NCBI GenBank assembly: GCA_038216465.1 | Contig: JBBQQC010000007.1 | Span: 56,111 to 120,110, forward strand | DNA from: JACCZX01 sp038216465 | GTDB taxonomy: Bacteria; Pseudomonadota; Gammaproteobacteria; Burkholderiales; Burkholderiaceae_F | Length of the DNA: 64,000 nucleotides | Reading direction: 5' to 3' | Shown: positions 35,325 through 44,048 of the stretch, one piece after another | Layout: each line of letters begins with the position of its first letter | How positions within the stretch are numbered: the stretch's first letter is position 1 | The notes under the pieces: generated by a model | Databases searched by the model: none | Told to the model about the DNA's origin: nothing | What the model saw: the letters and a program-made list of their open reading frames with translations, nothing else | Translations under genes and position numbers: made by a program

Positions 35325-36311
35325 CTAGGCCGCGAGCGCTTCGGGAGCCGATGCGACGGCCTCGAGGTTCTCCAGATACTTTTGCGCGTCGAGTGCCGCC
35401 ATGCAGCCTGTACCGGCGCTGGTGATGGCCTGCCGATAGACGTGATCCTGCACGTCGCCCGCCGCGAATACGCCCGCAACGCTGGTGGCGGTCGCCATTC
35501 CGGCGAGACCGGTCTTGGTGATGATGTAGCCGTTGTTCATTTGCAGCTGCCCAACGAAGATCTCGGTGTTCGGCCGGTGCCCGATCGCGATGAATACGCC
35601 TTGCAGCGCGATTCTTTCGGTGCCGCCCGTTTGTGTGTTCTTGATGCGCACCGCGTTGACGCCGCTGTCGTCGCCTAGCACTTCGTCGAGCACGTTGAAC
35701 GTCTTCATCTCGACCTTGCCTTCCTTGACCTTCTGCATAAGGTGATCGACATTGATCGGCTCGGCGCGAAACTTGTCGCGCCGGTGAATCAACGTCACCT
35801 TTTTCGCGATGTTGGTCAGGTACAGCGCCTCTTCGACTGCGGTGTTCCCGCCGCCTACAACCGCAACCTCTTGGTTCTTGTAAAAGAATCCGTCGCAGGT
35901 TGCGCAGCCCGATACGCCCTTGCCCATGAACGCTTGTTCCGAGGGCAGGCCGAGGTACATCGCACTCGCGCCGGTTGCGATGATCAACGCATCGCACGTG
36001 TATTCGCTCGAATCACCGATCAGGCGCAAGGGCCGCTCGTTCAGCTTTGCGGTGTGGATGTGATCGAAGATCACCTCGGTGTTGAAGCGCTCGGCGTGCG
36101 CCAGAAAGCGTGTCATCAGTTCGGGACCCTGCACACCTTCCGCATCAGCCGGCCAGTTGTCGACATCCGTGGTCGTCATCAGCTGTCCGCCTTGCGCCAG
36201 GCCGGTCACCAGCACAGGCTTCAAGTTCGCGCGCGCGGCGTACACCGCGGCCGTGTAACCGGCCGGGCCGGAGCCCAGGATAAGCACGCGTGCGTGTTTG
36301 GTCGTTGTCAT
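35325..36311 (-). CDS. trxB: Thioredoxin reductase
   Basis: Passes electrons from NADPH through FAD to thioredoxin. 328 residues. FAD-binding GSGPAGYTAAVYAARA near the N-terminus, the redox pair C136-A-T-C139, NADPH-binding VGGGNTAVEEALYL and the C-terminal GVFAAGDVQD are all intact. ATG start. A TATAAT box lies 36 bp upstream. The trxB to ftsK order is conserved in betaproteobacteria, but here five genes stand between them. Confidence 0.96.
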   Translation of the reverse strand: MTTTKHARVLILGSGPAGYTAAVYAARANLKPVLVTGLAQGGQLMTTTDVDNWPADAEGVQGPELMTRFLAHAERFNTEVIFDHIHTAKLNERPLRLIGDSSEYTCDALIIATGASAMYLGLPSEQAFMGKGVSGCATCDGFFYKNQEVAVVGGGNTAVEEALYLTNIAKKVTLIHRRDKFRAEPINVDHLMQKVKEGKVEMKTFNVLDEVLGDDSGVNAVRIKNTQTGGTERIALQGVFIAIGHRPNTEIFVGQLQMNNGYIITKTGLAGMATATSVAGVFAAGDVQDHVYRQAITSAGTGCMAALDAQKYLENLEAVASAPEALAA

Positions 36312-36346
36312 AGCGCTGAGCTCACTGCCTTCGCCGAATCGAAACG

Positions 36347-36352
36347 ATTATA
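36347..36352 (-). promoter_or_regulatory. -10 box of the trxB promoter
   Basis: On the minus strand a perfect TATAAT lies 36 bp before the trxB ATG in the 85-bp gap behind the small membrane-protein gene. The -35 region is poor (TCGTTT at 17 bp spacing). Confidence 0.55.
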
Positions 36353-36396
36353 TTGGGGTGTTCCGTTCGAAACGAAGCCGGGAAGCGGACTAGCTG

Positions 36397-36594
36397 CTAT
36401 TCGTCGCCTGCCATTTCGGCCGCGCTTTGGCGCGCCGCCGACTTGCCGACCCGGTATTCGATTGCGCGCTTGCGGGCGGCCGCGAAGTACTCGGCGTCGC
36501 TCATTCTCGCGTTTGACCGCCGCAATGTACGCAGCGCCGGCGTCAGAATTACCAGCACGATGCCCAGACCGCCGACGATCAGCGCGGCCTTCAT
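36397..36594 (-). CDS. Small membrane protein of 65 residues
   Basis: One N-terminal membrane segment (~3-21, VGGLGIVLVILTPAL), then a basic, alanine-rich tail with the segment MSDAEYFAAARKRAIEYRVGK. No family recognised. It starts with an ATG that overlaps the stop of an even smaller membrane-protein gene by 4 bp (ATGA), which supports both being real. It lies upstream of trxB and downstream of the LytTR operon, on the same strand as both. Confidence 0.6.
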   Translation of the reverse strand: MKAALIVGGLGIVLVILTPALRTLRRSNARMSDAEYFAAARKRAIEYRVGKSAARQSAAEMAGDE

Positions 36595-36725
36595 TCGCTG
36601 GTGTTGTCGTCGTCGCGGTAGGGCTGATGCTGATTAACCTTGTATACGGCGCCGGCAACGCCTACAGCGACTACGCCAACCAGAAAGTACAGAATCGACG
36701 GGCCCACGGCTCGCTCCACACTCAT
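36591..36725 (-). CDS. Very small membrane protein of 44 residues
   Basis: Starts at ATG 36725 and ends at TGA 36591-36593. The protein has a short polar start (MSVERAVGP), one membrane segment (~9-29, rich in V, G and A) and an acidic tail (YRDDDNTSE). Its stop overlaps the start of the 65-residue protein. No good ribosome binding site and no recognised family. The one-segment topology with charged tail resembles regulatory microproteins, but this is only a description. Confidence 0.5.
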   Translation of the reverse strand: MSVERAVGPSILYFLVGVVAVGVAGAVYKVNQHQPYRDDDNTSE

Positions 36726-36813
36726 TGCGGCCGCAAACTTTAAGGTTCGGAGCCCGGTTTTGAAGGCGTTTAGAGCGCCCGATTCCCTGGGGATTTAGGC
36801 TAATGAAACCGCG

Positions 36814-37569
36814 CTACATCTGCCGGAAAAGGTGCGTGTAGCTGTCCGACACGAGCAGAGTTTCCGCGCGGGTTTTCAGCTTCACCAGCATGCGGCCCCG
36901 AAAGTCGCGCGCCACGCCGGCGATCGAAGTTGCATTGACCAGAGTGGATCGATGTATCTGCCAGAACTGGTTCGGGTCCAGCTCCTCGACCAGATCCTTC
37001 AGTGGCTTGCGAATCAGTGCTTCACCTTCGCCCGTCACCACGCGCGTGTACTTGTTGTCGGCCTGGAAGTAGGCGACCTCGTCGACTGTAATCAGTTTCA
37101 GATTCTGTCCGACCGAGGCATTGATCCAGCGCAAGAACTGCTTGGCGGGTGATTGAGCGCCGGAGGTGATTTGCGCCAGCGTTGACTCCAGCCGCGCCGG
37201 CGGTGAGCCCAATCGCTGCCGGACACGGGACACCGCGGTAAACAACCGCGCCGGCGCTACCGGCTTGAGCACGTAGTCGACCGCGCCCTGATCGAACGCG
37301 GCGACCGCGTGCTGGTCATACGCGGTAACGAATACGACGTGACAACGGCCGCTTGCCTGGCGTGCGACCTCGAGGCCGGTCGCGCCCGGCATTTGTATAT
37401 CGAGGAACAGCACATCGGGTTGATGCTCATCGAGCAGCCGCAGCGCCTGCACCCCATCGGACGCTTCGCCGACGACGGTCAGCTCGGGCCAGAGCTGCCC
37501 GAGCTGTTCGATCAGTTGATGGCGCAACGTCGCCTCGTCCTCGGCGACGATCGCGGTCGGACCACTCAT
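36814..37569 (-). CDS. LytTR-family response regulator
   Basis: 251 residues from the ATG at 37569 (the longer frame to 37659 overlaps the kinase gene and lacks homology). Receiver: acidic AEDEATLR, phosphoacceptor D57 in LFLDIQMPG, T in FVTAYD, K in DYVLKPV. The LytTR DNA-binding domain (~145-245) has VDEVAYFQADNKYTRV and FWQIHRSTLVN. Its start overlaps the stop of the upstream pseudokinase by 4 bp. It is a second AlgR-type regulator, distinct from the one at 15.9 kb. Confidence 0.9.
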   Translation of the reverse strand: MSGPTAIVAEDEATLRHQLIEQLGQLWPELTVVGEASDGVQALRLLDEHQPDVLFLDIQMPGATGLEVARQASGRCHVVFVTAYDQHAVAAFDQGAVDYVLKPVAPARLFTAVSRVRQRLGSPPARLESTLAQITSGAQSPAKQFLRWINASVGQNLKLITVDEVAYFQADNKYTRVVTGEGEALIRKPLKDLVEELDPNQFWQIHRSTLVNATSIAGVARDFRGRMLVKLKTRAETLLVSDSYTHLFRQM

Positions 37570-38729
37570 TGTGGCACCGGGCTGGCTGCCGGTTTTACCG
37601 AGGCGTCGGCAGCCGGAACACGCATCGTGATCTGTGTGATTTCTCCAATCTGGTCGCATTCAAGCGTCGCGGCGCGGCCGAACAATCCGGTTAGCCGTTC
37701 ACGCACGCGCACCAGCTCGGGATCGTCATCGCACTGGTCCGGCAATCCAAAGCGCAGCACGATCACAATCTGGCTCTCGATGCGGCTGATGCCGATCTTG
37801 ATCGTCTCAGGCAATTGGCCCGAAGGCTGCCGGACCGCCCGCTGCAGCAGCGGCAGCAACAGCATCGGATAGAAGCGAGCGCAACGGCACTCATCGGGCA
37901 ACGTCACCGATAGGGCGGGACGGCCGCCATGCAATGACGTGACCACCGCCAAGTAGGCGTGCACGAGATCAATCTCGGCTTCGATGGTCGAGCCGGGTTC
38001 GCGCAAGCGCGGCAACGCGACGCGCAGGTAAGTTATCAGCCGATCGAGGTCATTGGCTGCGCGCGCGGCGTCCTGCCGGTACAGCGTCTCGATATCCACC
38101 AGCGAATCAAACAGAAACTGCGGCTCGACCTGCGCCTGCATGGCCGCCAGCCGCGACTCGAGCACCTCTCGCGCAATCGTGGCCTGCGCGCGCTGCGTGG
38201 CCTGCAGCGCGCTCGTGGTGGAGCGCCTGCGTAGCAGAACTTCGGCGACAGCAACGAACAGAAAGCTGAACGTTGCGTAGATCGTCGTATGTCCGATCAT
38301 TGCCAGCCAGAGCGGCGGCAGTTCTTTCTTCATGCTGCCGAGCAGCGACCATACCAATTCGTGAACGCCGAGTGTCGACATCATGGGAACTGTGATCGCC
38401 GCTGAAATCACCGCAGCAACAACAACGGCCCACGCAAGGCGCCGGGTGCGCGCGGGACCATGACTCGGTGCTTGATACGTCGCCGCGACCCACGCCAGCA
38501 TCGTGATACCGAACAGCAGGGCCGATCCGATGAAGTCGAAGATCATGACTCGCCAAACGCCGGGCTTGTCGAGCTTGTCGACCCATATCGAGCCGCTGAT
38601 CACTGTCATCAGCAGCGACGCGATAGCCACCGCGCCGAGGTGCATCCAGCGCATACGAGACCACCCGTGCCACCACGTGGCCGCCGTGGCGAACCCGGCA
38701 ACGCGGTGTCCGGTCAGCACGAAGCTCAT
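37566..38729 (-). CDS. LytS-type histidine kinase homologue lacking catalytic residues (pseudokinase)
   Basis: 387 residues with about four to five hydrophobic segments (~25-185) and a His_kinase-like region (~190-370). At the phosphoacceptor position it has Q204 in VEPQFLFDSL, where the family has H, and D208 replaces N. The N-box ENA.KHG is replaced by QRAVRQPSG, the DxGxG box by FGLPDQCDD, and the G2 GxGLxN box by ELVRVRERL. All ATP- and phosphate-handling motifs are lost while the fold pattern (L.YLRVALPR, LVHAYLAV) remains. The reading frame is intact, with 4-bp ATGA overlaps to the genes on both sides, so it is not a decayed pseudogene. Confidence 0.82.
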   Translation of the reverse strand: MSFVLTGHRVAGFATAATWWHGWSRMRWMHLGAVAIASLLMTVISGSIWVDKLDKPGVWRVMIFDFIGSALLFGITMLAWVAATYQAPSHGPARTRRLAWAVVVAAVISAAITVPMMSTLGVHELVWSLLGSMKKELPPLWLAMIGHTTIYATFSFLFVAVAEVLLRRRSTTSALQATQRAQATIAREVLESRLAAMQAQVEPQFLFDSLVDIETLYRQDAARAANDLDRLITYLRVALPRLREPGSTIEAEIDLVHAYLAVVTSLHGGRPALSVTLPDECRCARFYPMLLLPLLQRAVRQPSGQLPETIKIGISRIESQIVIVLRFGLPDQCDDDPELVRVRERLTGLFGRAATLECDQIGEITQITMRVPAADASVKPAASPVPQ

Positions 38730-39850
38730 TGCGCAGGCTCGAGGTCAAGCGGCAATCGGATCGATGCCAGTACGCCTTTCGGTGTTGCCGATGCAAGCTT
38801 CAGACTGGCGCGCGCGCCATAAAGAGCGGCCAGGCGCGAACGTGTGTTTGCCAGCCCTACGCCAGATCCCGAACCACTCGAGAAGCCGGCTCCGTCATCG
38901 CGGACTTCGACCACCAGCTCGGTGCCAGCGCGGTGCGCGCGAATTTCGATTCGCCCCCCCTGCGGCAGCGGCGAAAGCCCATGCTTGATGGCATTCTCGA
39001 CCAGCGTCGGCAACACCATCGGCGGCAGACGCGCATTCTCGAGCGCGGGGTCATGGTCGATCGAGAAGCTCAAGCGCTCGCGCATCCTCATTTTCAAGAT
39101 CGTCAGGAACGAACGCGCAAGTTCGAGCTCGCGCGCCAGCGTCGAACCCGACTGCCGCATCGAAGGCAGCGCAGCTCTCAAATAGTTGATCAGGCTCGAA
39201 AGCATCTCGCGTCCCTCGGCGGGCGCGGTCTCGTACAAACGCTTCACGTTGGCCAGCGTATTGAACAGGAAATGCGGCTCGATCTGCGCCTGCAACGCAG
39301 TCAGATGCGCTTCGACCATCTGGCCCTGCAGCGACTGGCGCCGGCACTCGGTCTCCTCAAGCGCAGCGCGTGCCATCTCATCCTCGCGCGTCGAGTTGAA
39401 AAGCCAATAGGCGAGGCTGCCGATGGCGGCCCACAGAGCGAACAGCGAAAGATAGAACGCAAACTCCTCGGCCAGGCGCTGCTGGATCGGTGACCCGACG
39501 ACCCACAGACGGATCGGAACACTGACCGCCGCCACGGCAATTGAGATCACGACCCCGAGTGTCAATGCGGAACGGGCGCGAAGTGTCCTCGCTGCGGCGA
39601 ATGCCTCCGTCAGCGCGATCGCCATTAGCAGCAGCAGTCCGCTGATTAGCGAGCCTCGCAGCAAGCGCGCGAAGCCGTTGATCCATTCCTCGAATGGCGT
39701 GGCGTAGTAGTACAACAGGTAGCGGCCGCAAAAAAAGAGGCAGAAGTAGAAGACGACCGCGATCGCCTTCATATTCCAGACGCGCGTGAATGCCGATCGG
39801 GCCGCCGATGGTGGCGGGCGCGGGGTCAACAGGGATGGGTTGGGCGTCAT
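38726..39850 (-). CDS. LytS-type sensor histidine kinase (intact)
   Basis: 374 residues: a proline-rich start, about four membrane segments (~28-155), then the kinase core. Phosphoacceptor H193 in IEPHFLFNTLANV, N-box LVENAIKHGLSP, G1 DDGAGF and G2 GVGLANTRSRL are all present, so it should autophosphorylate. First gene of the kinase, pseudokinase, LytTR regulator operon. ATG at 39850; an internal ATG at 39772 is an alternative start. It is divergent from ftsK with about 120-140 bp between starts. Confidence 0.9.
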   Translation of the reverse strand: MTPNPSLLTPRPPPSAARSAFTRVWNMKAIAVVFYFCLFFCGRYLLYYYATPFEEWINGFARLLRGSLISGLLLLMAIALTEAFAAARTLRARSALTLGVVISIAVAAVSVPIRLWVVGSPIQQRLAEEFAFYLSLFALWAAIGSLAYWLFNSTREDEMARAALEETECRRQSLQGQMVEAHLTALQAQIEPHFLFNTLANVKRLYETAPAEGREMLSSLINYLRAALPSMRQSGSTLARELELARSFLTILKMRMRERLSFSIDHDPALENARLPPMVLPTLVENAIKHGLSPLPQGGRIEIRAHRAGTELVVEVRDDGAGFSSGSGSGVGLANTRSRLAALYGARASLKLASATPKGVLASIRLPLDLEPAQ

Positions 39851-39956
39851 TGAGTCGGATTCTGCGCGGAGCTTGGGTGCATCGCAATGCCCGCCGACGA
39901 AGCGCAGGAGCCGCGGCGCGAAAGCCCCGTGGCAGCGATGGAATTGCCTGCCAACT

Positions 39957-39962
39957 TATACT
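39957..39962 (+). promoter_or_regulatory. Possible -10 box of ftsK
   Basis: TATACT, 31 bp before the preferred ftsK ATG at 39988. A transcript starting near 39969 would leave a short leader containing AAGGG. No clear -35 box. Confidence 0.35.
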
Positions 39963-39987
39963 CGGGCGCATGGCGGCAAGGGCAAAG

Positions 39988-42333
39988 ATGGGCACTAGCG
40001 CGCAGCGCGCGGCCGATGGAGTCTGGGTGCGGTCGCGCGCGTCGGCGACGCCAACCGAAGGTGACGATCGCTTTGGGAGGTTGCTGTCCGAAGCGGTGTG
40101 GATCGTCGGTGCCGTGGTCGCGGTCGCGTTGTTCGCAATGCTCGCGAGTTTCAGCCACAACGATCCGGCGTTTTCGCACACCGCAGGTGCTGGCGGCGTC
40201 GAAAACGTCGGCGGCCGCCTCGGGGCCTGGGCTGCCGACATCGCGCTGCTTCTGTTCGGAGTGTCAGCGTATCTGCTGGTGTTCGGCCTTGCGATCACTG
40301 TGGTACGAGGTTTCCGCAAACTGCATCGTGCGGGCGCTGGCGACTCGCTGAGCGATGACTTGCCCGCGTACGCACACGGGATCGGTTTCGTGCTGCTGCT
40401 GCTCGGGACGGTTGGCCTGGAGACGCTGCGGTTTCACACTCTGAGCTTTGCGTTGCCAGGCGCGCCGGGCGGTGTGATCGGCGGCGCGATCGCACGGTTT
40501 TTGCAGGCTGGTGTCGGCTTTACCGGCGCGACGGTGATCATGTTGGTAGCGATCGCAATCGGCCTGTCGCTGTTTCTCGATTTTTCGTGGGTCGCCGTCG
40601 CCGAGCGCTGTGGGGGATTTCTGGAGGGCTTCTCGCGCCGCGCTCGGCGCAAGCGCGAGGAGGCAGAGGATCGCGCAATCGGCGAAGCGGCCGCCAAGGT
40701 GCGCGAAGCCGCGCTCAGTGACGAGCGCGAGCGCATCGACGAGGCGCAACCGGTGTACATCGAGCGCCCGCCCGCGCACGTCAAGCCGTCCGAGCGCAAA
40801 CAGAAGGAAAAGCAGGTGCCGCTGTTTGCGGAGATGGCCGACGCGCGTCTGCCGCCGCTCGATCTGCTCGACGAGGCGCCGCCGAACCTCGAAGCGATCT
40901 CGACCGAAACGCTCGAGTTCACGTCGCGTCTGATCGAAAAGAAGTTGCGCGACTTCAACGTCGAAGCTGCCGTTGTCGCTGCGTATCCCGGCCCGGTAAT
41001 CACCCGCTACGAAATCGAGCCAGCGGTCGGCGTCAAGGGCAGCCAGATCGTCAATCTGGCGAAGGATCTGGCGCGCGCGCTGTCACTCGTTTCGATTCGG
41101 GTCGTCGAAACGATTCCCGGTAAGAACCTGATGGGGCTCGAGCTGCCGAACCCGCGGCGGCAGGTCGTCAAACTTTCCGAAATTCTCGGGTCGGCCGTCT
41201 ACAACGAAAGCCATTCGCTGTTGACGCTCGGGCTCGGCAAGGACATTGCAGGCAAGCCGGTCGTGGTCGATCTTGCGCGCATGCCGCACTTGCTGGTCGC
41301 AGGCACCACGGGCTCCGGCAAATCGGTCGGCATCAACGCGATGATCCTGTCGATCCTCTACAAAGCCGATCCGTCGCAGGTGCGCATGATCCTGATCGAC
41401 CCGAAGATGCTCGAGCTTTCGGTCTATGAAGGCATTCCACATCTTCTGGCACCCGTCGTGACCGATATGCGCGAAGCCGGCAATGCGCTGCAGTGGTGCG
41501 TCACTGAGATGGACAAGCGCTACCGGTTGCTGAGCAAGCTTGGTGTACGCAGTCTGACGAGTTACAACCAGAAAATTGCCGATGCGCGCGGCAAGGGTGA
41601 GTTCATTGGCAACCCGTTTTCGTTGACGCCGGCGGAGCCCGAGCCGCTGGACACGCTGCCGATGATTGTCGTCGTGATCGACGAGCTGGCCGATCTGATG
41701 ATGGTGTCCAGTAAGAAAGTCGAAGAGCTGATTGCGCGCATCGCGCAGAAGGCGCGCGCGTCCGGCATGCACCTGATCCTGGCGACGCAGCGGCCGTCGG
41801 TTGACGTGATCACCGGCCTGATCAAGGCCAATATTCCGGCGCGTATTTCGTATCAGGTGTCGAGCCGCGTCGATTCGCGCACGATTCTCGATCAGATGGG
41901 TTCGGAATCGCTGCTGGGTCAGGGCGACATGCTCTACCTGGCGCCTGGCACCGGACTGCCGGCGCGCGTCCACGGCGCGTTTGTCGCCGATGCCGAGGTC
42001 CATCGTGTGGTCGACATGCTGAGGTTGCGCGGGGCGCCGCAGTACGTCGAGGGTTTACTCGAGGCGCCGGAGGCCAACGGTGAGAACGGCGAGGCCGGCG
42101 AGGGCGGGGCCAGGGGCGGTGTCTACGCAAACGAGGCCGATCCGTTATACGACCAGGCCGTCGAGATCGTTCTGAAGAATCGCCGTGCGTCGATCTCGCT
42201 GGTGCAGCGGCACCTGCGCATTGGCTACAACCGGGCGGCGCGGCTGCTTGAAGACATGGAGCGCGCCGGCATGGTGTCGGCGATGCAGAGTAACGGTAAT
42301 CGCGAAATTCTGGTGCCAGTGCGCGAGAGTTGA
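39988..42333 (+). CDS. ftsK: DNA translocase FtsK
   Basis: Couples septation to chromosome dimer resolution. About 781 residues from ATG 39988, chosen for AAGGG at 39978-39982; ATG 39970 is also possible, and the frame extends to 39790 across the divergent kinase start. Domains in order: four membrane segments (~30-200), a charged linker (~205-290), the alpha/beta motor with Walker A GTTGSGKS and Walker B VVVIDELADL, and the C-terminal gamma winged helix (~710-775, SLVQRHLRIGYNRAARLLE) that reads KOPS sites. The linker is short compared with E. coli FtsK. Confidence 0.95.
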   Translation: MGTSAQRAADGVWVRSRASATPTEGDDRFGRLLSEAVWIVGAVVAVALFAMLASFSHNDPAFSHTAGAGGVENVGGRLGAWAADIALLLFGVSAYLLVFGLAITVVRGFRKLHRAGAGDSLSDDLPAYAHGIGFVLLLLGTVGLETLRFHTLSFALPGAPGGVIGGAIARFLQAGVGFTGATVIMLVAIAIGLSLFLDFSWVAVAERCGGFLEGFSRRARRKREEAEDRAIGEAAAKVREAALSDERERIDEAQPVYIERPPAHVKPSERKQKEKQVPLFAEMADARLPPLDLLDEAPPNLEAISTETLEFTSRLIEKKLRDFNVEAAVVAAYPGPVITRYEIEPAVGVKGSQIVNLAKDLARALSLVSIRVVETIPGKNLMGLELPNPRRQVVKLSEILGSAVYNESHSLLTLGLGKDIAGKPVVVDLARMPHLLVAGTTGSGKSVGINAMILSILYKADPSQVRMILIDPKMLELSVYEGIPHLLAPVVTDMREAGNALQWCVTEMDKRYRLLSKLGVRSLTSYNQKIADARGKGEFIGNPFSLTPAEPEPLDTLPMIVVVIDELADLMMVSSKKVEELIARIAQKARASGMHLILATQRPSVDVITGLIKANIPARISYQVSSRVDSRTILDQMGSESLLGQGDMLYLAPGTGLPARVHGAFVADAEVHRVVDMLRLRGAPQYVEGLLEAPEANGENGEAGEGGARGGVYANEADPLYDQAVEIVLKNRRASISLVQRHLRIGYNRAARLLEDMERAGMVSAMQSNGNREILVPVRES

Positions 42334-42346
42334 GGGGAGTTCGATC

Positions 42347-42967
42347 TTGAAGTATTTGCGCGCCGCGTTGATCGTCGCGTCTATCTTTGCGGGGCAAGCG
42401 CACGCTGCCTCGCTCGATCAGTTGCGCAGTTTTCTGACGCAGACCAGCACTGCGCGCGGTGACTTTGTTCAGCTGGTAACACCGCGCCAGGGTGCCAAGT
42501 CGGCGCCGGCAGCTACCGGGCAATTCGTTTTTCAGCGCCCTGGTAAGTTCAGGTGGACCTATGAAAAGCCGTATGAACAGCTGATCGTCGCCGACGGCCA
42601 GCGACTCGTGTTGTTCGACAAGGATTTGAATCAGGTCACGGTCAAGAAGCTGCAAGCGTCGCTGCCGTCAAGCCCGGCGTCGATCCTGTTCGGTTCCAAC
42701 GAGTTCGAGAAGGAGTTCGAAGTCAGCGATGCCGGCGTGCGCGACGGACTCGAATGGATCGTTGCCAAGCCGCGCGCGAAGGACACCGCGTTCGAGCGCA
42801 TCGAGATCGGCTTTCGTGACGGTTTGCCGCAGGCGATGCTGCTGGCAGATGGCTTCGGTCAATCGACGCAGCTGACCTTCAGCAAGATCGAGCGTAATCC
42901 GAAGCTGGACGCCGATGCCTTCAAATTCACGCCGCCGAAAGGCGCCGATGTGCTGGAAGACAAGTAG
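42347..42967 (+). CDS. lolA: Outer-membrane lipoprotein carrier protein LolA
   Basis: Periplasmic chaperone carrying lipoproteins from LolCDE to LolB. About 206 residues from a TTG at 42347, 13 bp after ftsK, with GAGGGGAG just ahead; no ATG or GTG is suitably placed. Signal peptide ~1-20 (cleavage after AHA), then DQLRSFLTQT, GQFVFQRPGKFRWTYEKPYEQLIVADG and the C-terminal FKFTPPKGADVLED, all family features. In operon with ftsK, as usual in betaproteobacteria. Confidence 0.94.
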   Translation: MKYLRAALIVASIFAGQAHAASLDQLRSFLTQTSTARGDFVQLVTPRQGAKSAPAATGQFVFQRPGKFRWTYEKPYEQLIVADGQRLVLFDKDLNQVTVKKLQASLPSSPASILFGSNEFEKEFEVSDAGVRDGLEWIVAKPRAKDTAFERIEIGFRDGLPQAMLLADGFGQSTQLTFSKIERNPKLDADAFKFTPPKGADVLEDK

Positions 42968-43090
42968 TCACCATCGAGGCGCAGGTTGGCGCTTCCGTGC
43001 GTCCTGACCGCTTCATGCAGGAAGTGCGAGCCGGGCTCTCCTCGTTGCCGTGAGTCGCGCGGATCTGGCGCCGATAACCTCGCCCATCTT

Positions 43091-43999
43091 TCAGGCGCTT
43101 TCGAGCTGATCGGGCTCAAAGAAGATCCAATGGGCGGCGGGAAACGCTGCCTGCAACGACTTTTCGACCGTATGGATTGCCGCGATCAACTGGTCCGCAT
43201 TGGCCACCGGCGCCATTTTCGCGCGCACGGCGACAATCAAGCGGTCGCCCCATTGCAGAGTGATGATGCGCAGCACACGCTCCACCTCCGGTCGCGCGCG
43301 GATGTGACCCTCGATCGCCTTACGCAACGCCGGCTCAGCCGATTCGCCGACGATCATCGCCTTGATTTCCCAGGTGATGGTGACAGCGACAATGACCAGC
43401 AGCACTCCGATCGCGATCGACCCGAGCGCGTCGAACATCGGATTGCCGGTCCACATTGCCAACAGCACGGCGGCGAATGCGAACACCAAACCACCCAACG
43501 CCGCGAGGTCTTCGCCCGCGACCACCATCAGCTCCGATTGCCGCGTCTCGCGAAACCAGCGCCAGAAAGTGCGGCCCGCCTGCACCTTGCGAATTTCGCG
43601 CAGCGCACCCCACAGCGAAACCATTTCGAGCACGATCGCGATTCCGAGCACGATCAGCGCAACGAACGCGTTTTGCAGGGGCTCCGACTGCGCCAGCCGG
43701 TGATAGCCCTCGTAGATCGAAAAAAGGCCGCCGACGAAGAAGAGAAGGATCGCGACCATCATCGACCAGAAGTAAACAACGCGCTGCTGGCCAAGCGGAT
43801 GTTCATCGGTCGCAGGTCGTTGCGCCTGCCGCATCCCGAGCAGCAGCAAAAGCTGGTTGCCTGCATCCGCGACCGAGTGGATCGCTTCGGCCAGCATCGC
43901 GCCCGAGCCGGTGTAGAACGCTGCGCCGAATTTCGTTGCCGCGATCGCGGTGTTCGCGCCGAGCGCAAACAAGATCGCCTTGGTGCTGTCGGCTGCCAC
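43091..43999 (-). CDS. Cation diffusion facilitator family transporter (ZnT9-like branch)
   Basis: 302 residues, six membrane segments and a C-terminal ferredoxin-like domain (~205-300). The first metal motif is H41-x3-D45 in AEAIHSVADAGNQ. In segment five the usual HxxxD is replaced by GEDLAALGG, a wording seen in the ZnT9/CDF-like subgroup, so metal specificity is unclear. GTG start at 43999. It converges on lolA, and the frameshifted FKBP gene lies upstream on the same strand. Confidence 0.88.
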   Translation of the reverse strand: MAADSTKAILFALGANTAIAATKFGAAFYTGSGAMLAEAIHSVADAGNQLLLLLGMRQAQRPATDEHPLGQQRVVYFWSMMVAILLFFVGGLFSIYEGYHRLAQSEPLQNAFVALIVLGIAIVLEMVSLWGALREIRKVQAGRTFWRWFRETRQSELMVVAGEDLAALGGLVFAFAAVLLAMWTGNPMFDALGSIAIGVLLVIVAVTITWEIKAMIVGESAEPALRKAIEGHIRARPEVERVLRIITLQWGDRLIVAVRAKMAPVANADQLIAAIHTVEKSLQAAFPAAHWIFFEPDQLESA

Positions 44000-44048
44000 G
44001 TCGAATGCAGAGAGGGGCTACTGCGGCTTGATCGCGATCAGCTCGACT

